Origin: Runella sp. CRIBMP
Lineage (GTDB): Bacteria; Bacteroidota; Bacteroidia; Cytophagales; Spirosomataceae
DNA: 64,000 nucleotides
Assembly: GCF_009905605.1 (NCBI RefSeq)
Contig: NZ_JAAAKZ010000002.1
Span: 496,001 to 560,000 of the forward strand
Direction: 5' to 3'
Part shown: piece after piece, positions 8,331 through 17,713 of the stretch
Layout of the letters: the number at the start of each line of letters is the position of its first letter
How positions within the stretch are numbered: the stretch's first letter is position 1
Notes under the pieces: generated by a model
Database searches by the model: none
What the model was told of the DNA's origin: nothing
What the model saw: the letters and a program-made list of their open reading frames with translations, nothing else
Translations under genes and position numbers: made by a program

Positions 8331-11300
8331 TTAGAAACTGATGTTTACGCCAAAAGAATACGTCGCCGACGGCACGTCATCCTGAAAAATAGCGGAATTG
8401 AATTCGGGGTCAAAACCAGTAAAGTTGCTGAACACAAACGGATTCAACACTTGCAGATAGAGCCGCGCATTCGACATTTTTACCTTATTTAGCGCCCTGT
8501 TACCCAAGGTATAGCCCAAGGTAATATCAGAGATTCTTAAGAAGCTAGCATCTTGATAAAAAATGGCATTGCGATAAGGATTGGCGGCTACAGTACCGAA
8601 AAAAGTGTTGGAAGGATTATCGCTTCTCCAATAATCCAAGCCTGCCAATTTGTTGTATCTCGTACTGCCAATCTCGCCAAAAGTCCCTGCCAGGGTATTG
8701 TTTCTGTATTGTACTCCATTGCGGTAATAAGTAAAGAACGAGAAATCAACATTCTTGTACTTAAAGCGATTGGTTATACCCAAAATCCAATTGGGAAGCT
8801 GCGTACCGAGATACATCCTGTCATCAATTGCATCGGTGGAAGAAATCTGACCGTCATTGTTTTGATCCACCACCCGCACAGAGCCAGGCACCTGCTTGTA
8901 TTTTGTAGCCAAGTCTTTGTCGGCTGTTTGCCAAATACCGTCAAATTTAAAATCAAAATTGGCTCTTATGGGATAACCCACAAAAAGGTTGTTTCCTTTG
9001 TCAACCGTCTGACCATTACCGTATAATTCAAGCAATTTGTTTTGGTTTCTGGTAAAGGCAAATGTAGTATTCCAATTAAAATTCTGTTTTGATATGTTAA
9101 CCGTATTGAGCGTTAACTCCACGCCTTTGTTCTCAATTTTACCCACGTTGGCTATTACTTGGGTAAAACCCGTCGTGGTGGGGAGTTTTTGGTTCAAAAT
9201 TAAATCATCTGTTTTGCGGTTGTAAATTTCAAGCGAAGCGGCAATTCGGTTTTTAAAGAATCCAAAATCAATACCTAAGTTGAGCTCTTTGCTCCGCTCC
9301 CATCTCAAATCTTTATTGGCCAAATTTAATGGAGCAAAGCCATAAGCCGCAGTGCCGTCAAAATCATAGCCAGTGTTCAATAAACCAGCCTGTGTACTGT
9401 ATGGATTGACGGTTGAGTTGCCTACCTGACCGTAACTAAGGCGCAGTTTTAGGTTTGAAAACACATTTAGATTATTGATAAATTGTTCATCGCCCAATCG
9501 CCACGCAAAAGCCACCGAAGGGAAAAACGCCCATTTGTTACCTTCGGCAAGTTGCGAAGCACCGTCTGAACGGCCCGTGAGGGTCAATAAATATTTATCA
9601 TTGTAGGAATAATTGATTCTTCCCATGTACGATAAAATAGAGCGCTCGACGAGCGAACTGTTAATTCCCGAAATGGTTGCTGCGGTATTCAAGGCATACC
9701 AATCTGAAGCGTACGGCAGGTCTCGTACCGCGATAGAATAGGCCTCATTTCTCTGATAAAAAGCACTTTGCAGCGCCGTAGCCGTAATTTTGTGCTTTCC
9801 TAAGTCTATGTTATAATTGAGAATATTGTCAATGGTATAATTCCCGATGGTTCGGTTGTCGTACTGCGCTCTTGGTTTTGCCCCAATCTGCGATTTTGAC
9901 CATTGCCCTCTAAAGTCGCCTAAACGCTGTGCCGTATATGAAGCCGACAGCGATGAACGAAACGTCAGTCCTTTGAGCAAAGTCACCTCTCCGTAGGCAT
10001 TGGCCATGGCGTTCATGGTAGTGGTCTGTAGTTTAGACGTTTTAGGGTCAATATCAAGCAATGGATTTCCTACCTGCTTGTCGTTGATTCCCATCCAAAA
10101 AGCGTAGCCATCAATATTCAAATCGCCATTTTCGGACGGATTAGCAAGGTCTGAATAATAAACAGTACCCGTAGGTCTGGCACGATAGGCATTTCTCAGC
10201 GATTCGCCCGAGCCTACATTTTGGTCGCTGTAGGTCAAATAGGAAGTAAACCCTACTTTAAAGCGTTCTCCCAATTTGCTGTCAAGCCCCGCGTTTAAGT
10301 TATACCTTTTAAATCCTGTATATAGCACGTTGCCATCTTCGTTCAAAAAGCCACCAGAAAAGCGGTAGGTGGTTTTCTCACTCCCCCCCGAGACACTGAT
10401 GTTATGACTCATCTGAATGCCTGGAGCGGTTACCAAATCCACCCAATCCGTTGTTTTACCAGCATTAATATTGGCGGTTTCGGCCGCTGTAAACGTTGCC
10501 CCTGTTGCCCCTTCCAACACTCTATCAGTAAAGGTCACTTTATAAAACTCCTCAGTATTCATCAACCGAGGCACGTGAGCGGGTGTTTTGATTCCTACGT
10601 AGCTATCATAACTCACCCTTGGCTTACCAGAAAGCCCTTTTTTAGTGGTAATGATAATCACTCCATTAGCACCCCGCGCCCCGTAAATAGCCGTCGAGGA
10701 AGCATCTTTCAAGACATCCATTGATTGAATATCGTTGGGATTCAGGTTGTTGATATCACCTCCCATTAGACCGTCAATGACCACCAAAGGCTCGGTAGAG
10801 TTGTTGACCGTATTTTCTCCTCTGATAGTAATGCTATAACCTGCGCCTGGCTTATTGCTTGATTTGGTGACAGTTGCGCCAGCTACTTGTCCCTGAATGG
10901 CTCTTGCTGCCACTACCGGATTGGCCCTAACAATGTCTTTTGTTTGTACCGACGCTACGGCTCCCGTTAGGTCTGTTTTTTTAATTTCACCATAACCCAC
11001 CACCACTACTTCATTTAGGGCCATGTCGTCGGCTTTTAGCGATACATTAAGCGTGGTTCGGGTGCCTACCAAAATTTCCTGTTTTATATAACCAATAAAA
11101 CTAAAAATCAATACGCTATTGTCATCAGCTACTTCTAAGCGAAAACTCCCGTTTTCATCAGTAGCGGTTCCGCGCTGGGTTCCTTTAATGACCACGTTTA
11201 CCCCCGGCAGGCGCTCACCTGACGCACTCGTTACTACTCCCGTTACCATTTTTTCAATGGTCTGATTGACGGGGAGGGAATTATTTAAAGTTGAAAGTTG

Positions 11301-11732
11301 AGCCACAAGGTTTGACGGGCGCTCTACAACCAATGGCCCCCCGGGCGACAGGGCTTCTTGCAATACCGCTTTGGGATTCGCTTTTGCAGAAACAATGACG
11401 AAGGTATCTTTACTCACCTTTTTTAACCGTAAGCCCAATGGGCGCAGCATCTGCGATAAATTCCGCTCCACATTGTTATTGCTACTCAACTGCCCAGTAG
11501 GGATAGAAATACCGTCAACGATTTTTTCTTCAAAAAGAATGTCGATTCCGTGCTGTTTTTTAAACTGCATCAGGGCATCCCTTAACGAAACTTTTCCTGC
11601 TGGTGCTTGCGGTTCCAATCGCGGTGTTGCCTGTTGGTTAAAGGCCAATAGTTGGGCCGAAAGCCGTGGTGCGGTGAGTAGCCACAAGACTACTCCTACC
11701 AAATAAACGGGAATACGGATAGGTCGAATCAT
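8331..11732 (-). CDS. SusC/RagA family TonB-dependent receptor with STN signalling domain
   Basis: This is an outer-membrane TonB-dependent transporter for oligosaccharides that also senses them. From the ATG at 11732 the product is 1133 residues; a TTG eight codons upstream (11756) overlaps the fecR stop and is the less likely start. Signal peptide: residues 1-27 (ending RLSAQ). An STN domain (about 35-100, with VSLRDALMQFKKQHGIDILF) can contact the FecR anti-sigma factor. A carboxypeptidase-regulatory-like domain (about 160-235) follows, then the SusC signature EVVVVGYG..KK.DLTGAV, a plug domain (AIYGARGANGVIIITTKKG) and a 22-strand-type barrel ending ATYSFGVNISF. The STN domain plus adjacent fecR and sigma genes indicate positive autoregulation by substrate. 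Confidence 0.95.
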   Translation of the reverse strand: MIRPIRIPVYLVGVVLWLLTAPRLSAQLLAFNQQATPRLEPQAPAGKVSLRDALMQFKKQHGIDILFEEKIVDGISIPTGQLSSNNNVERNLSQMLRPLGLRLKKVSKDTFVIVSAKANPKAVLQEALSPGGPLVVERPSNLVAQLSTLNNSLPVNQTIEKMVTGVVTSASGERLPGVNVVIKGTQRGTATDENGSFRLEVADDNSVLIFSFIGYIKQEILVGTRTTLNVSLKADDMALNEVVVVGYGEIKKTDLTGAVASVQTKDIVRANPVVAARAIQGQVAGATVTKSSNKPGAGYSITIRGENTVNNSTEPLVVIDGLMGGDINNLNPNDIQSMDVLKDASSTAIYGARGANGVIIITTKKGLSGKPRVSYDSYVGIKTPAHVPRLMNTEEFYKVTFTDRVLEGATGATFTAAETANINAGKTTDWVDLVTAPGIQMSHNISVSGGSEKTTYRFSGGFLNEDGNVLYTGFKRYNLNAGLDSKLGERFKVGFTSYLTYSDQNVGSGESLRNAYRARPTGTVYYSDLANPSENGDLNIDGYAFWMGINDKQVGNPLLDIDPKTSKLQTTTMNAMANAYGEVTLLKGLTFRSSLSASYTAQRLGDFRGQWSKSQIGAKPRAQYDNRTIGNYTIDNILNYNIDLGKHKITATALQSAFYQRNEAYSIAVRDLPYASDWYALNTAATISGINSSLVERSILSYMGRINYSYNDKYLLTLTGRSDGASQLAEGNKWAFFPSVAFAWRLGDEQFINNLNVFSNLKLRLSYGQVGNSTVNPYSTQAGLLNTGYDFDGTAAYGFAPLNLANKDLRWERSKELNLGIDFGFFKNRIAASLEIYNRKTDDLILNQKLPTTTGFTQVIANVGKIENKGVELTLNTVNISKQNFNWNTTFAFTRNQNKLLELYGNGQTVDKGNNLFVGYPIRANFDFKFDGIWQTADKDLATKYKQVPGSVRVVDQNNDGQISSTDAIDDRMYLGTQLPNWILGITNRFKYKNVDFSFFTYYRNGVQYRNNTLAGTFGEIGSTRYNKLAGLDYWRSDNPSNTFFGTVAANPYRNAIFYQDASFLRISDITLGYTLGNRALNKVKMSNARLYLQVLNPFVFSNFTGFDPEFNSAIFQDDVPSATYSFGVNISF

Positions 11733-11752
11733 TATCAATAGGGGTTTAATTT

Positions 11753-12751
11753 TCAATAAGTTAAGGTATAGGTTTGGGTAGCACCCGAAGGAGATTCGTT
11801 ACGGATAATTCTTATTTCAAGCATTTCGGCCAAGACCTGTAAAAAAGCATCGGCTGTTTCGGCTTTAAATGTCCCACCGATGGTTCGTTTGGCCAATGTT
11901 GAATCTGCAATCACAATTTGGACCCCAAATCGTTCGGTCAATTGGTAGGCTATTTCAGAAATGGAGGTATTTTCAAACATAAAACGGTGTTCTTTCCAAC
12001 CCAAATGTGGCGCAAGCGACTGATCGCGGCGCAAAGTGAGACGCCCCTTTGAAGAAATCGTAACCACATCGCCCGAGGTAATAATCAGGGGTTTCGTTTC
12101 CTTGGTTTTCAGGGAGCGCAACTGTACTTTGCCTTTATTAAGCACCACCTTACTTCCCCTTGAACGGCTGTAAACCATAAATTCAGTTCCCAAAACCTGC
12201 ACTTCCAGTTGATCGGGGGTGCGGACAATAAATTGGGCGTGATTGGGTAAATGCTTCACCGAAAATTCCGCTTCTCCCTTCAAAAAAACTTCTCTCGACG
12301 TTTCCCCAAATCCAAACCGTGGTACTTTAAGGGACGAATTAGCGTTTAGGGTCACACGACTGTCGTCGGGCAATTGAAGCGTCAGAAGCTCACCGTTGGT
12401 GGTTTCGTACTGTTGGAAAAGAATCACGTCCCGAAAAACGTAGGTGCATATCCCTGTCAATAGCAATACGGAAGCAGCTATCCCTAAAAAGAAATTGAGG
12501 CGTCGAGACAACGGGCGTACCGCCGCCGTTTTAGGATTATCAGCCTCGGCCTGATTTGACAATTGAAAAAAAGCCGCATCGGCATCTACTATCAATTGCG
12601 GGTTTTGTCGCTCCCACTCCTCCAACCACTGAAAATAGAGCTCCTGGTGACTCAGCTCCATCAACCATTCTTCAATTAATGATTTCTGCAAAGGTGTCGC
12701 TCGGCCTTCAAATAAGGCCAAAATGGCAGGTTTAAATATATTCTGGCTCAT
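11753..12751 (-). CDS. FecR family anti-sigma factor
   Basis: This is an inner-membrane regulator that holds the neighbouring ECF sigma factor and releases it when the SusC receptor signals. The product is 332 residues from the ATG at 12751 (MSQNIFKPAIL). A longer frame starting at a GTG (12823) overlaps the sigma gene and is rejected. A short cytoplasmic helical part (1-80) is followed by one transmembrane helix at about 86-106 (NFFLGIAASVLLLTGICTYV), then the periplasmic FecR domain (TTNGELLTLQLPDDSRVTLNANSSL and EVQVLGTEFMV). A C-terminal DUF4974-type secretin-like fold (FENTSISEIAYQLTERFGVQI) is expected to contact the STN domain. It begins 13 bp after the sigma gene. Confidence 0.94.
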   Translation of the reverse strand: MSQNIFKPAILALFEGRATPLQKSLIEEWLMELSHQELYFQWLEEWERQNPQLIVDADAAFFQLSNQAEADNPKTAAVRPLSRRLNFFLGIAASVLLLTGICTYVFRDVILFQQYETTNGELLTLQLPDDSRVTLNANSSLKVPRFGFGETSREVFLKGEAEFSVKHLPNHAQFIVRTPDQLEVQVLGTEFMVYSRSRGSKVVLNKGKVQLRSLKTKETKPLIITSGDVVTISSKGRLTLRRDQSLAPHLGWKEHRFMFENTSISEIAYQLTERFGVQIVIADSTLAKRTIGGTFKAETADAFLQVLAEMLEIRIIRNESPSGATQTYTLTY

Positions 12752-12764
12752 GAGTGTGAGTAAA

Positions 12765-13484
12765 TTACGACCATTGTGAGAGAAAAAAGAACATAACTTC
12801 TTTGCTTTGAGCCCATAAATCACTCATTATGAACAAGAAAAGTAACCCGTAATTTCGTAGGGATTGCCGCAATAACGAGAGGACTTTTGTAATGTGTCCT
12901 TCCACTGTTTTCGTAGAAAGGTTCAGTTCTTCGGCAATAGCCGCATTTTTCTTGCCTTCAAACCTACTCATTACAAATACCTTTTGACTTTGTGGGGAGG
13001 TAGAACGAAGAATTTCTTCAATTTTTACGTACAATTCATTGTATTGAAGAATTTGTTGAGGCGTAATGGGCTGGGTATCTGAGCTATCGTTTTCTGAATA
13101 ATCACTGGATTTTTCAACGCCTAACTCTGTCCGCAAATACGCGAAAGAAGCGTGTCGTACAGAAGTAAACAAATAGGCTCGGTAGGAAGACGTAACGGTC
13201 TGATGCAATTGTTTTTGCCAAAACTGACTGAATACCTCCATCACCAAGTCTTCGGCCACCTCTTTTGAATACACAAACCGAACGGCATGACTGCACAACG
13301 GCTGATAGTAGCGCTTAAAAAGCAGTTCGTAACCTTTGGTGGTATCTGCTTCAAAGGCACGTTTTATCCACAATTCAGAATCAACAATTCCAGCGGAATT
13401 GTCCTTTAGTTGAGGGGCAAAACGGTTACTCTCGTCCGGTTGATGAAATTCCGGCTCATTTGAGTCCATTGAAGGCAAGGGCAT
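12765..13484 (-). CDS. ECF RNA polymerase sigma-70 factor
   Basis: The product is an extracytoplasmic-function sigma factor, 239 residues from ATG 13484 (a second ATG at 13469 is possible). Region 2 lies at about 45-105 (LFKRYYQPLCSHAVRFVYSK, then EDLVMEVFSQFWQKQ). Region 4 lies at about 165-215 (KVFVMSRFEGKKNAAIAEEL, then STKTVEGHITKVLSLLRQSL, a helix-turn-helix of the LuxR-like ECF subgroup typical of Bacteroidota). There are about 35 extra N-terminal residues compared with the average. It heads the minus-strand operon sigma-fecR-susC-susD, so it most likely drives that operon under control of FecR. Confidence 0.94.
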   Translation of the reverse strand: MPLPSMDSNEPEFHQPDESNRFAPQLKDNSAGIVDSELWIKRAFEADTTKGYELLFKRYYQPLCSHAVRFVYSKEVAEDLVMEVFSQFWQKQLHQTVTSSYRAYLFTSVRHASFAYLRTELGVEKSSDYSENDSSDTQPITPQQILQYNELYVKIEEILRSTSPQSQKVFVMSRFEGKKNAAIAEELNLSTKTVEGHITKVLSLLRQSLRNYGLLFLFIMSDLWAQSKEVMFFFLSQWS

Positions 13485-13600
13485 AGGGGTAAGGGGATAA
13501 CAAACGGGTGTTTATCTACTAAGAGTATAAAAACCTTGCTTTACCCTTGCCTATTTTGTAAATATTTTTAAAATAATTCTTTGTATAATGATAATAAGGC

Positions 13601-13621
13601 AAAAAATAGGCTTTAAGCCTA
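13601..13621 (-). terminator. Short terminator overlapping the lptC stop
   Basis: The palindrome TAGGCTTTAAGCCTA (13607-13621) includes the lptC stop codon. On the minus strand it is followed by six T (13601-13606). The stem is only 5-6 bp. Its position between lptC and the separately regulated sigma gene makes a terminator plausible. Confidence 0.5.
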
Positions 13622-14170
13622 GTTGGGTGTGATTCCAGCAGGGGCATTGAAGAAGCCCGTAGGTTTGCGGATACTGTATTGGCTAAAATCCTGATTGGCG
13701 TCCAAGCCTACCCCATTCATGCGCTCTCCCGATTGTTGATTTTCGATGGTCACCTTTTTATCGGTAAATACTTTCTGCGTTTGTGGATTCCAAGTCAACT
13801 CATCCGAAAACAAGCGTTCCTTTTTTTGGGTAACCACCTTGACGTTCCCTTTTACTTTGTATAGGCCAGTTCGGTATTCATAACGACCAGAATCGGATTC
13901 CAAGGTGGTGATGACATCACCCGCAGGGCCGTAAAAATCTACAAAAACTTTTTTGGGAAATACTTTATCTTCGGTGGGGAGCTTAATTTGCTTTGCAGTT
14001 CTGACCCGCACTTTCAAAAAACCAAGCTCGCTAAACAGTACTTCAATATTTTCAGCCTCTTCGAGTGGGCCGTTGTAAGCAATAAATTTTTTTGAATTTT
14101 TGTCTTCCTCGCAGGCACCGAGAAACACCATTGACAAAATAAAGGGAGAGCACTTCATCAACCTTAACAT
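13619..14170 (-). CDS. lptC: LPS export periplasmic lipoprotein LptC-like
   Basis: Probable LptC, which receives lipopolysaccharide from the LptBFG transporter and passes it to LptA. From ATG 14170 (or 14158) the product is about 183 residues. It has a lipobox LGAC (Cys20), unlike E. coli LptC, which keeps a membrane helix; lipoprotein LptC is common in Bacteroidota. The body is beta-rich with the family pattern: DVITTLESDSGRYEYRTGLY, then KVKGNVKVVTQKKERLFSDE and LTWNPQTQKVFTDKKVTIEN. The frame stays open upstream to 14368, but that extension has no signal peptide and covers hairpins, so it is not accepted. Gene order coaX / outer-membrane barrel / lptC is one often seen in Bacteroidota. Confidence 0.82.
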   Translation of the reverse strand: MLRLMKCSPFILSMVFLGACEEDKNSKKFIAYNGPLEEAENIEVLFSELGFLKVRVRTAKQIKLPTEDKVFPKKVFVDFYGPAGDVITTLESDSGRYEYRTGLYKVKGNVKVVTQKKERLFSDELTWNPQTQKVFTDKKVTIENQQSGERMNGVGLDANQDFSQYSIRKPTGFFNAPAGITPN

Positions 14171-14204
14171 GTATCGAAAAGTTGACTGCTGTAAAAAACA
14201 AATA

Positions 14205-14224
14205 GGAGATAAAAGTTTATCTCC
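14205..14224 (-). promoter_or_regulatory. Perfect inverted repeat upstream of lptC
   Basis: GGAGATAAA (14205-14213) and TTTATCTCC (14216-14224) form a 9-bp perfect inverted repeat with a 2-bp centre. It lies about 35-65 bp upstream of the two possible lptC starts. A second palindrome, GTATGCTTGCATAC, lies at 14359-14372. Either could be an operator or a leader hairpin. No known factor is recognised. Confidence 0.4.
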
Positions 14225-14426
14225 CATTTGCATCCTTGCAGATGTTGTATTAACCCACCTTAACATCTTGAAGGCAAAATTAAGGTGTTCTAACGTCTTT
14301 TCCAAAAACAATTGATTTATAGAGGGATTTTTTTTCATTTTTTTTAGCAAAAAATCGTATGCTTGCATACAAATATGCTGAAAATAAACACCTTATTGTT
14401 TGTTTTTAACAATTTTTAAATCGCAA

Positions 14427-15710
14427 TTAATCCACTTTGAATTTCTGGAACCACGTATCTTTTAGCGAAATTCCAAGAACTACCCGTCCGTATCGCTCTC
14501 GAAATGTTTGGGAAGAAACAGTTCCTCGTTGCCCCGCCACAAAAGAGATGTTGATTAGGTTAACGAAGTTCCGTCCTACGGGCAGGGACATTCCCATCGA
14601 GATACTCATGTCATCCACGGGTTTGGTTCCGATAACCAACGGAGTTTGGTGATAGATAAAACCTAAACGATAAAAGACCAAATCCCAATATTTTGTCGAG
14701 TTGAATTTGGGAACGTATTCCATGCCAAAGTGAAAACTTTGTCCGTCGCGCATGTTTTCATTATTGCCCGATATTCCTTTGTATTGCGACCAGTTTTGGC
14801 GGTCGTAGTCAAAGCTAAGCAACAGCTTGAAGAATTTCTCATAGCTCAATCCCACGCGCCAGTTGGCGGGAAGATTCACGTTAAGATTAGCCTGCGTTAT
14901 GGTATCAGGATTGGTAATAGGCTGACCAGCGCTACTCAATACCTCCAGGGTAGTATTACGAATTGTATTTACCGAAGAAGCCAGATTATAGGTAGCCCCA
15001 AAATTCAGGTAGTGATCTTCTTTCAGTTTCTGGCGATAAGCGGCCCCTAATTTCAGGTTAACGTCACTCATATTCAGACGGTCATCCCGACTCACGATGT
15101 AGTCACGGCTATCGCCGATGCGTAATTGAGAAGTGACACTGCGGTTAAAATTCCCGAATAGATAGGTAAAATCAGCCCCAACGCTCAGATTTTTACCAAT
15201 TTGGAAGCCATTTGTCAGGTTAATTTGATTGAGCCCTCCTTTTCCAGAGTATACATACTGGGCTTCATAAATGGAAGTGCCGATACGTCCGTACGAATTC
15301 TGCTGGTAATTCACAAAGCTGTAAGGCTTTAGGCTCAATCCCAACGACCATTTGGGCGCAACTGGAAACGACAAGGCCAAATACCCGATATTTCCCCCAA
15401 AATCACGTTGATTTTGTTGAGAATCCTGAAGGCTTTTGTATTGACCGATTACCCCCACATCAAACATGGTGTATCGGTTCCGGACAAGCAAAGCTGGATT
15501 TAAAGAATTGATATATAGAGGATTAGAGGCACTAACCCCCACATCGCCCATGGCATTGCTTGGCGAATATCCTCTACTTAATAACTCTCCTATTCCGATG
15601 GCTGAATAAGGGGCGTTTCCTAACCCCTGAGCATGAACGTTTGTTTGTAAAAATAGGACTCCCAGTACCCAACTCCACTGAAGAAGCTTACGCGTTTTGT
15701 ACATTGACAT
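14427..15710 (-). CDS. Outer-membrane beta-barrel protein of unknown function
   Basis: The 427-residue protein has a signal peptide (about 1-28, ending VHAQ) and then a series of amphipathic beta strands typical of an outer-membrane barrel (for example WSLGLSLKPYSFVNYQ, YLNFGATYNLASSV, FHFGMEYVPKF). The last strand region ends in an aromatic-rich tail (DTWFQKFKVD). The N-terminal part GLGNAPYSAIGIGELLSRGY, then AMGDVGVS and NSLNPALL, resembles FadL-like Bacteroidota barrels but no exact family is claimed. An ATG at 15704 is an equally good start. The start overlaps the end of coaX by 23 bp, so translation is probably coupled. LptC lies downstream. An envelope-biogenesis role is guessed from context only. 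Confidence 0.75.
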   Translation of the reverse strand: MSMYKTRKLLQWSWVLGVLFLQTNVHAQGLGNAPYSAIGIGELLSRGYSPSNAMGDVGVSASNPLYINSLNPALLVRNRYTMFDVGVIGQYKSLQDSQQNQRDFGGNIGYLALSFPVAPKWSLGLSLKPYSFVNYQQNSYGRIGTSIYEAQYVYSGKGGLNQINLTNGFQIGKNLSVGADFTYLFGNFNRSVTSQLRIGDSRDYIVSRDDRLNMSDVNLKLGAAYRQKLKEDHYLNFGATYNLASSVNTIRNTTLEVLSSAGQPITNPDTITQANLNVNLPANWRVGLSYEKFFKLLLSFDYDRQNWSQYKGISGNNENMRDGQSFHFGMEYVPKFNSTKYWDLVFYRLGFIYHQTPLVIGTKPVDDMSISMGMSLPVGRNFVNLINISFVAGQRGTVSSQTFRERYGRVVLGISLKDTWFQKFKVD

Positions 15711-16434
15711 TGTATAATAAAATTCGATTCAGACCCATCAAAACCAGATTTGGCGCCGCAAAGATGCGATTTTTAAGCCGATTTTCAAAGAAAGGCGCGT
15801 CTCCCCCGCACAATAGTACGCGACATTCGCCGTATTCGTTGCGATACTGCTCCATAAAGCCTTCCACTTCTGCGAGCAGTCCATTGATGACTCCGCTTTC
15901 CATTGCTGTATGTGTACTTTTCCCGACCAAGGGCACGGACACCTTATTTTGTGTCTCTACCACGTCAATCAAAGGCAATCTCTTAGTAAACGTGTGCATG
16001 GCCTGAAATCGCATACGAAAGCCTGGAGAAATTATTCCGCCATGAAAAACAGCGTCTGCACTTACCCAATCGTAGGTGATGCAGGTCCCCATGTCAATGA
16101 CCAAGCAGTTTTCATTAGGAAATAAAACGGTAGCACCCACGGCCGCCGCCAAACGATCAGCGCCAAGGGTTTGCGGGGTGTCGTAATCTTTGCCAATCGG
16201 CACTGGAAGCGCGGGAGAAAGCTGTACAACCCAAACACCTTGTTGGCGCAGCAAATCAGCATATACTTGTGTATCTTGGCTAGTAGAAGACAAAATGGCG
16301 TGGGTCGGTAACTCATCCGACAATATTGCGGTTAACTCCTCAAACGGAATTTTATATTGCGCTTTTACAAGTTGCTCATTTTCAAACCAAGCGATTTTGG
16401 CAAAGGTATTTCCGAGGTCAATGGCTGCATTCAT
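15688..16434 (-). CDS. coaX: Type III pantothenate kinase
   Basis: It phosphorylates pantothenate, the first step of coenzyme A synthesis, in the cytoplasm. The 248-residue product matches CoaX in length. Motifs of the acetate-and-sugar-kinase fold are visible: DLGNT at residues 6-10 (phosphate loop), TLGADRLAAAVGA, the catalytic-region DMGTCITYDWV, GGIISPG and ESGVINGL. The enzyme needs a monovalent cation and is not feedback-inhibited by CoA, as known for this type. It is the first gene of a minus-strand run coaX / barrel protein / lptC and is divergent from the mscS-type gene, with a 122-bp shared upstream region. Confidence 0.95.
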   Translation of the reverse strand: MNAAIDLGNTFAKIAWFENEQLVKAQYKIPFEELTAILSDELPTHAILSSTSQDTQVYADLLRQQGVWVVQLSPALPVPIGKDYDTPQTLGADRLAAAVGATVLFPNENCLVIDMGTCITYDWVSADAVFHGGIISPGFRMRFQAMHTFTKRLPLIDVVETQNKVSVPLVGKSTHTAMESGVINGLLAEVEGFMEQYRNEYGECRVLLCGGDAPFFENRLKNRIFAAPNLVLMGLNRILLYNVNVQNA

Positions 16435-16556
16435 TGAAATAAACGAGTTGGTATTTTGGAGTTAAAAATTAATAATCTTTGTTATCTTAATAGCACATAA
16501 CCTTTTACTTTCACGACGCAAAATTGTTGTTTTGCAGTAAAAAACCGACAGTCACC

Positions 16557-17672
16557 ATGGAAATAGTATCAAAGTGGCTTAATTATACAATTTTAGACAA
16601 TCCCATCCGAGACTTGCTTTGGTTTGGGGGAATCATTGGTTTAAGTATACTCATCAGACGCGGACTATCATTTACAATCAGTCGTACCATTTACCGATTT
16701 ATCAAAAATGAATCGGGGGATATTCCCTTGGCCGAGTTTGTTCGGCTCACCCGCCGTCCCTTTGAATTGCTCATTACGCTGGGCATGATATATCTCGCCT
16801 TCAGTCACTTGGTCGTCCCTAAACAATGGGATTGGATGACTTCCAAAAAATTCGGCGGGTTGGTACTCATTCAGAACCTATTTTTCACCCTGCTAGGTGC
16901 CGCAATTGGCTGGTTGGGCATTCGTATCATTAAATTTGCCGCGTTGATATTTAAACAAAAAGCCGCCACAACACCTACCCCCCTTGATGACCAACTCGTT
17001 CCGTTTTTCAAAGATATTGCCATCATTCTGTGGACCTTGACCAGTTTTTTTGTCATTCTTCACAAAGTTTACGAAGTCAACGTCTGGGCGCTCATTACCA
17101 GTCTAGGAATCGGGGGATTGGTCATTGCGTTGGCCGCCCGCGAAACCCTCGAAAATTTGATTGCCTCTGTCGCGATTATGCTTGAACGGCCCTTTGTAAT
17201 TGGCGACTCCATCGTGTTGGACAAAATTTCGGGCGAGATTGAGCAGATTGGGTTTCGTAGTACCCGCGTCCGTTCCGATGATGGGAGTTTGATTACGGTT
17301 CCTAACCGACTCATGACCACCCAAGCCCTCGAAAACGTTACTCAACGAAGCTACCGCCGCGCCAAATACTACGTTCGTCTGTCGTTCAACACCCCTCCCG
17401 AAACCATCGCACAAATCGTGAAGGACATTCGTCTCTATTTAGAAAGCAATTATCTGACTAATTCAAAAATGCCGATGGTTCGCCTCGAAACCCTCGCCGA
17501 AAATTCGTTAGATATTTTGGTAATTTACCACGTCCATAGCTCTATTTGGCGGGTATTTATGGAAACCAGAGAGGAAATTAACTTCAAAATCATTGAAATA
17601 GTGCACGAACACGGTGCTACCTTTGCGTATCCAAGTCGCAATCTGTTTATCAAAGAATCTGTCGAAAATTAA
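16557..17672 (+). CDS. Mechanosensitive channel, MscS family
   Basis: This inner-membrane channel opens under membrane tension and protects against hypo-osmotic shock. From ATG 16557 the product is 371 residues (a TTG at 16524 gives an unneeded extension). Membrane helices fall at about 22-36, 78-92, 104-128 and 155-200. The pore-lining helix with small residues is LGIGGLVIALAARETLENL. It is followed by the beta-domain signature ERPFVIGDSIVLDKISGEIE and the motif VPNRLMTTQALENVTQRS, then the C-terminal alpha/beta domain. It resembles the YnaI/MscM-like mid-size group more than short MscS. The M28 peptidase gene follows after 41 bp with no visible terminator, so read-through is possible. Confidence 0.92.
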   Translation: MEIVSKWLNYTILDNPIRDLLWFGGIIGLSILIRRGLSFTISRTIYRFIKNESGDIPLAEFVRLTRRPFELLITLGMIYLAFSHLVVPKQWDWMTSKKFGGLVLIQNLFFTLLGAAIGWLGIRIIKFAALIFKQKAATTPTPLDDQLVPFFKDIAIILWTLTSFFVILHKVYEVNVWALITSLGIGGLVIALAARETLENLIASVAIMLERPFVIGDSIVLDKISGEIEQIGFRSTRVRSDDGSLITVPNRLMTTQALENVTQRSYRRAKYYVRLSFNTPPETIAQIVKDIRLYLESNYLTNSKMPMVRLETLAENSLDILVIYHVHSSIWRVFMETREEINFKIIEIVHEHGATFAYPSRNLFIKESVEN

Positions 17673-17713
17673 CACTAAAAACCTGATATCAAGCCTACTA
17701 AAACCAACATTAT

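Noticed and set aside
8553-9026. 157-codon open frame opposite susC
   Set aside because: It is antisense to a highly conserved SusC barrel and has no motif.
11733-11756. TTG start for susC overlapping the fecR stop
   Set aside because: The ATG at 11732 gives a normal signal peptide. The TTG adds eight residues without support, though it cannot be fully excluded.
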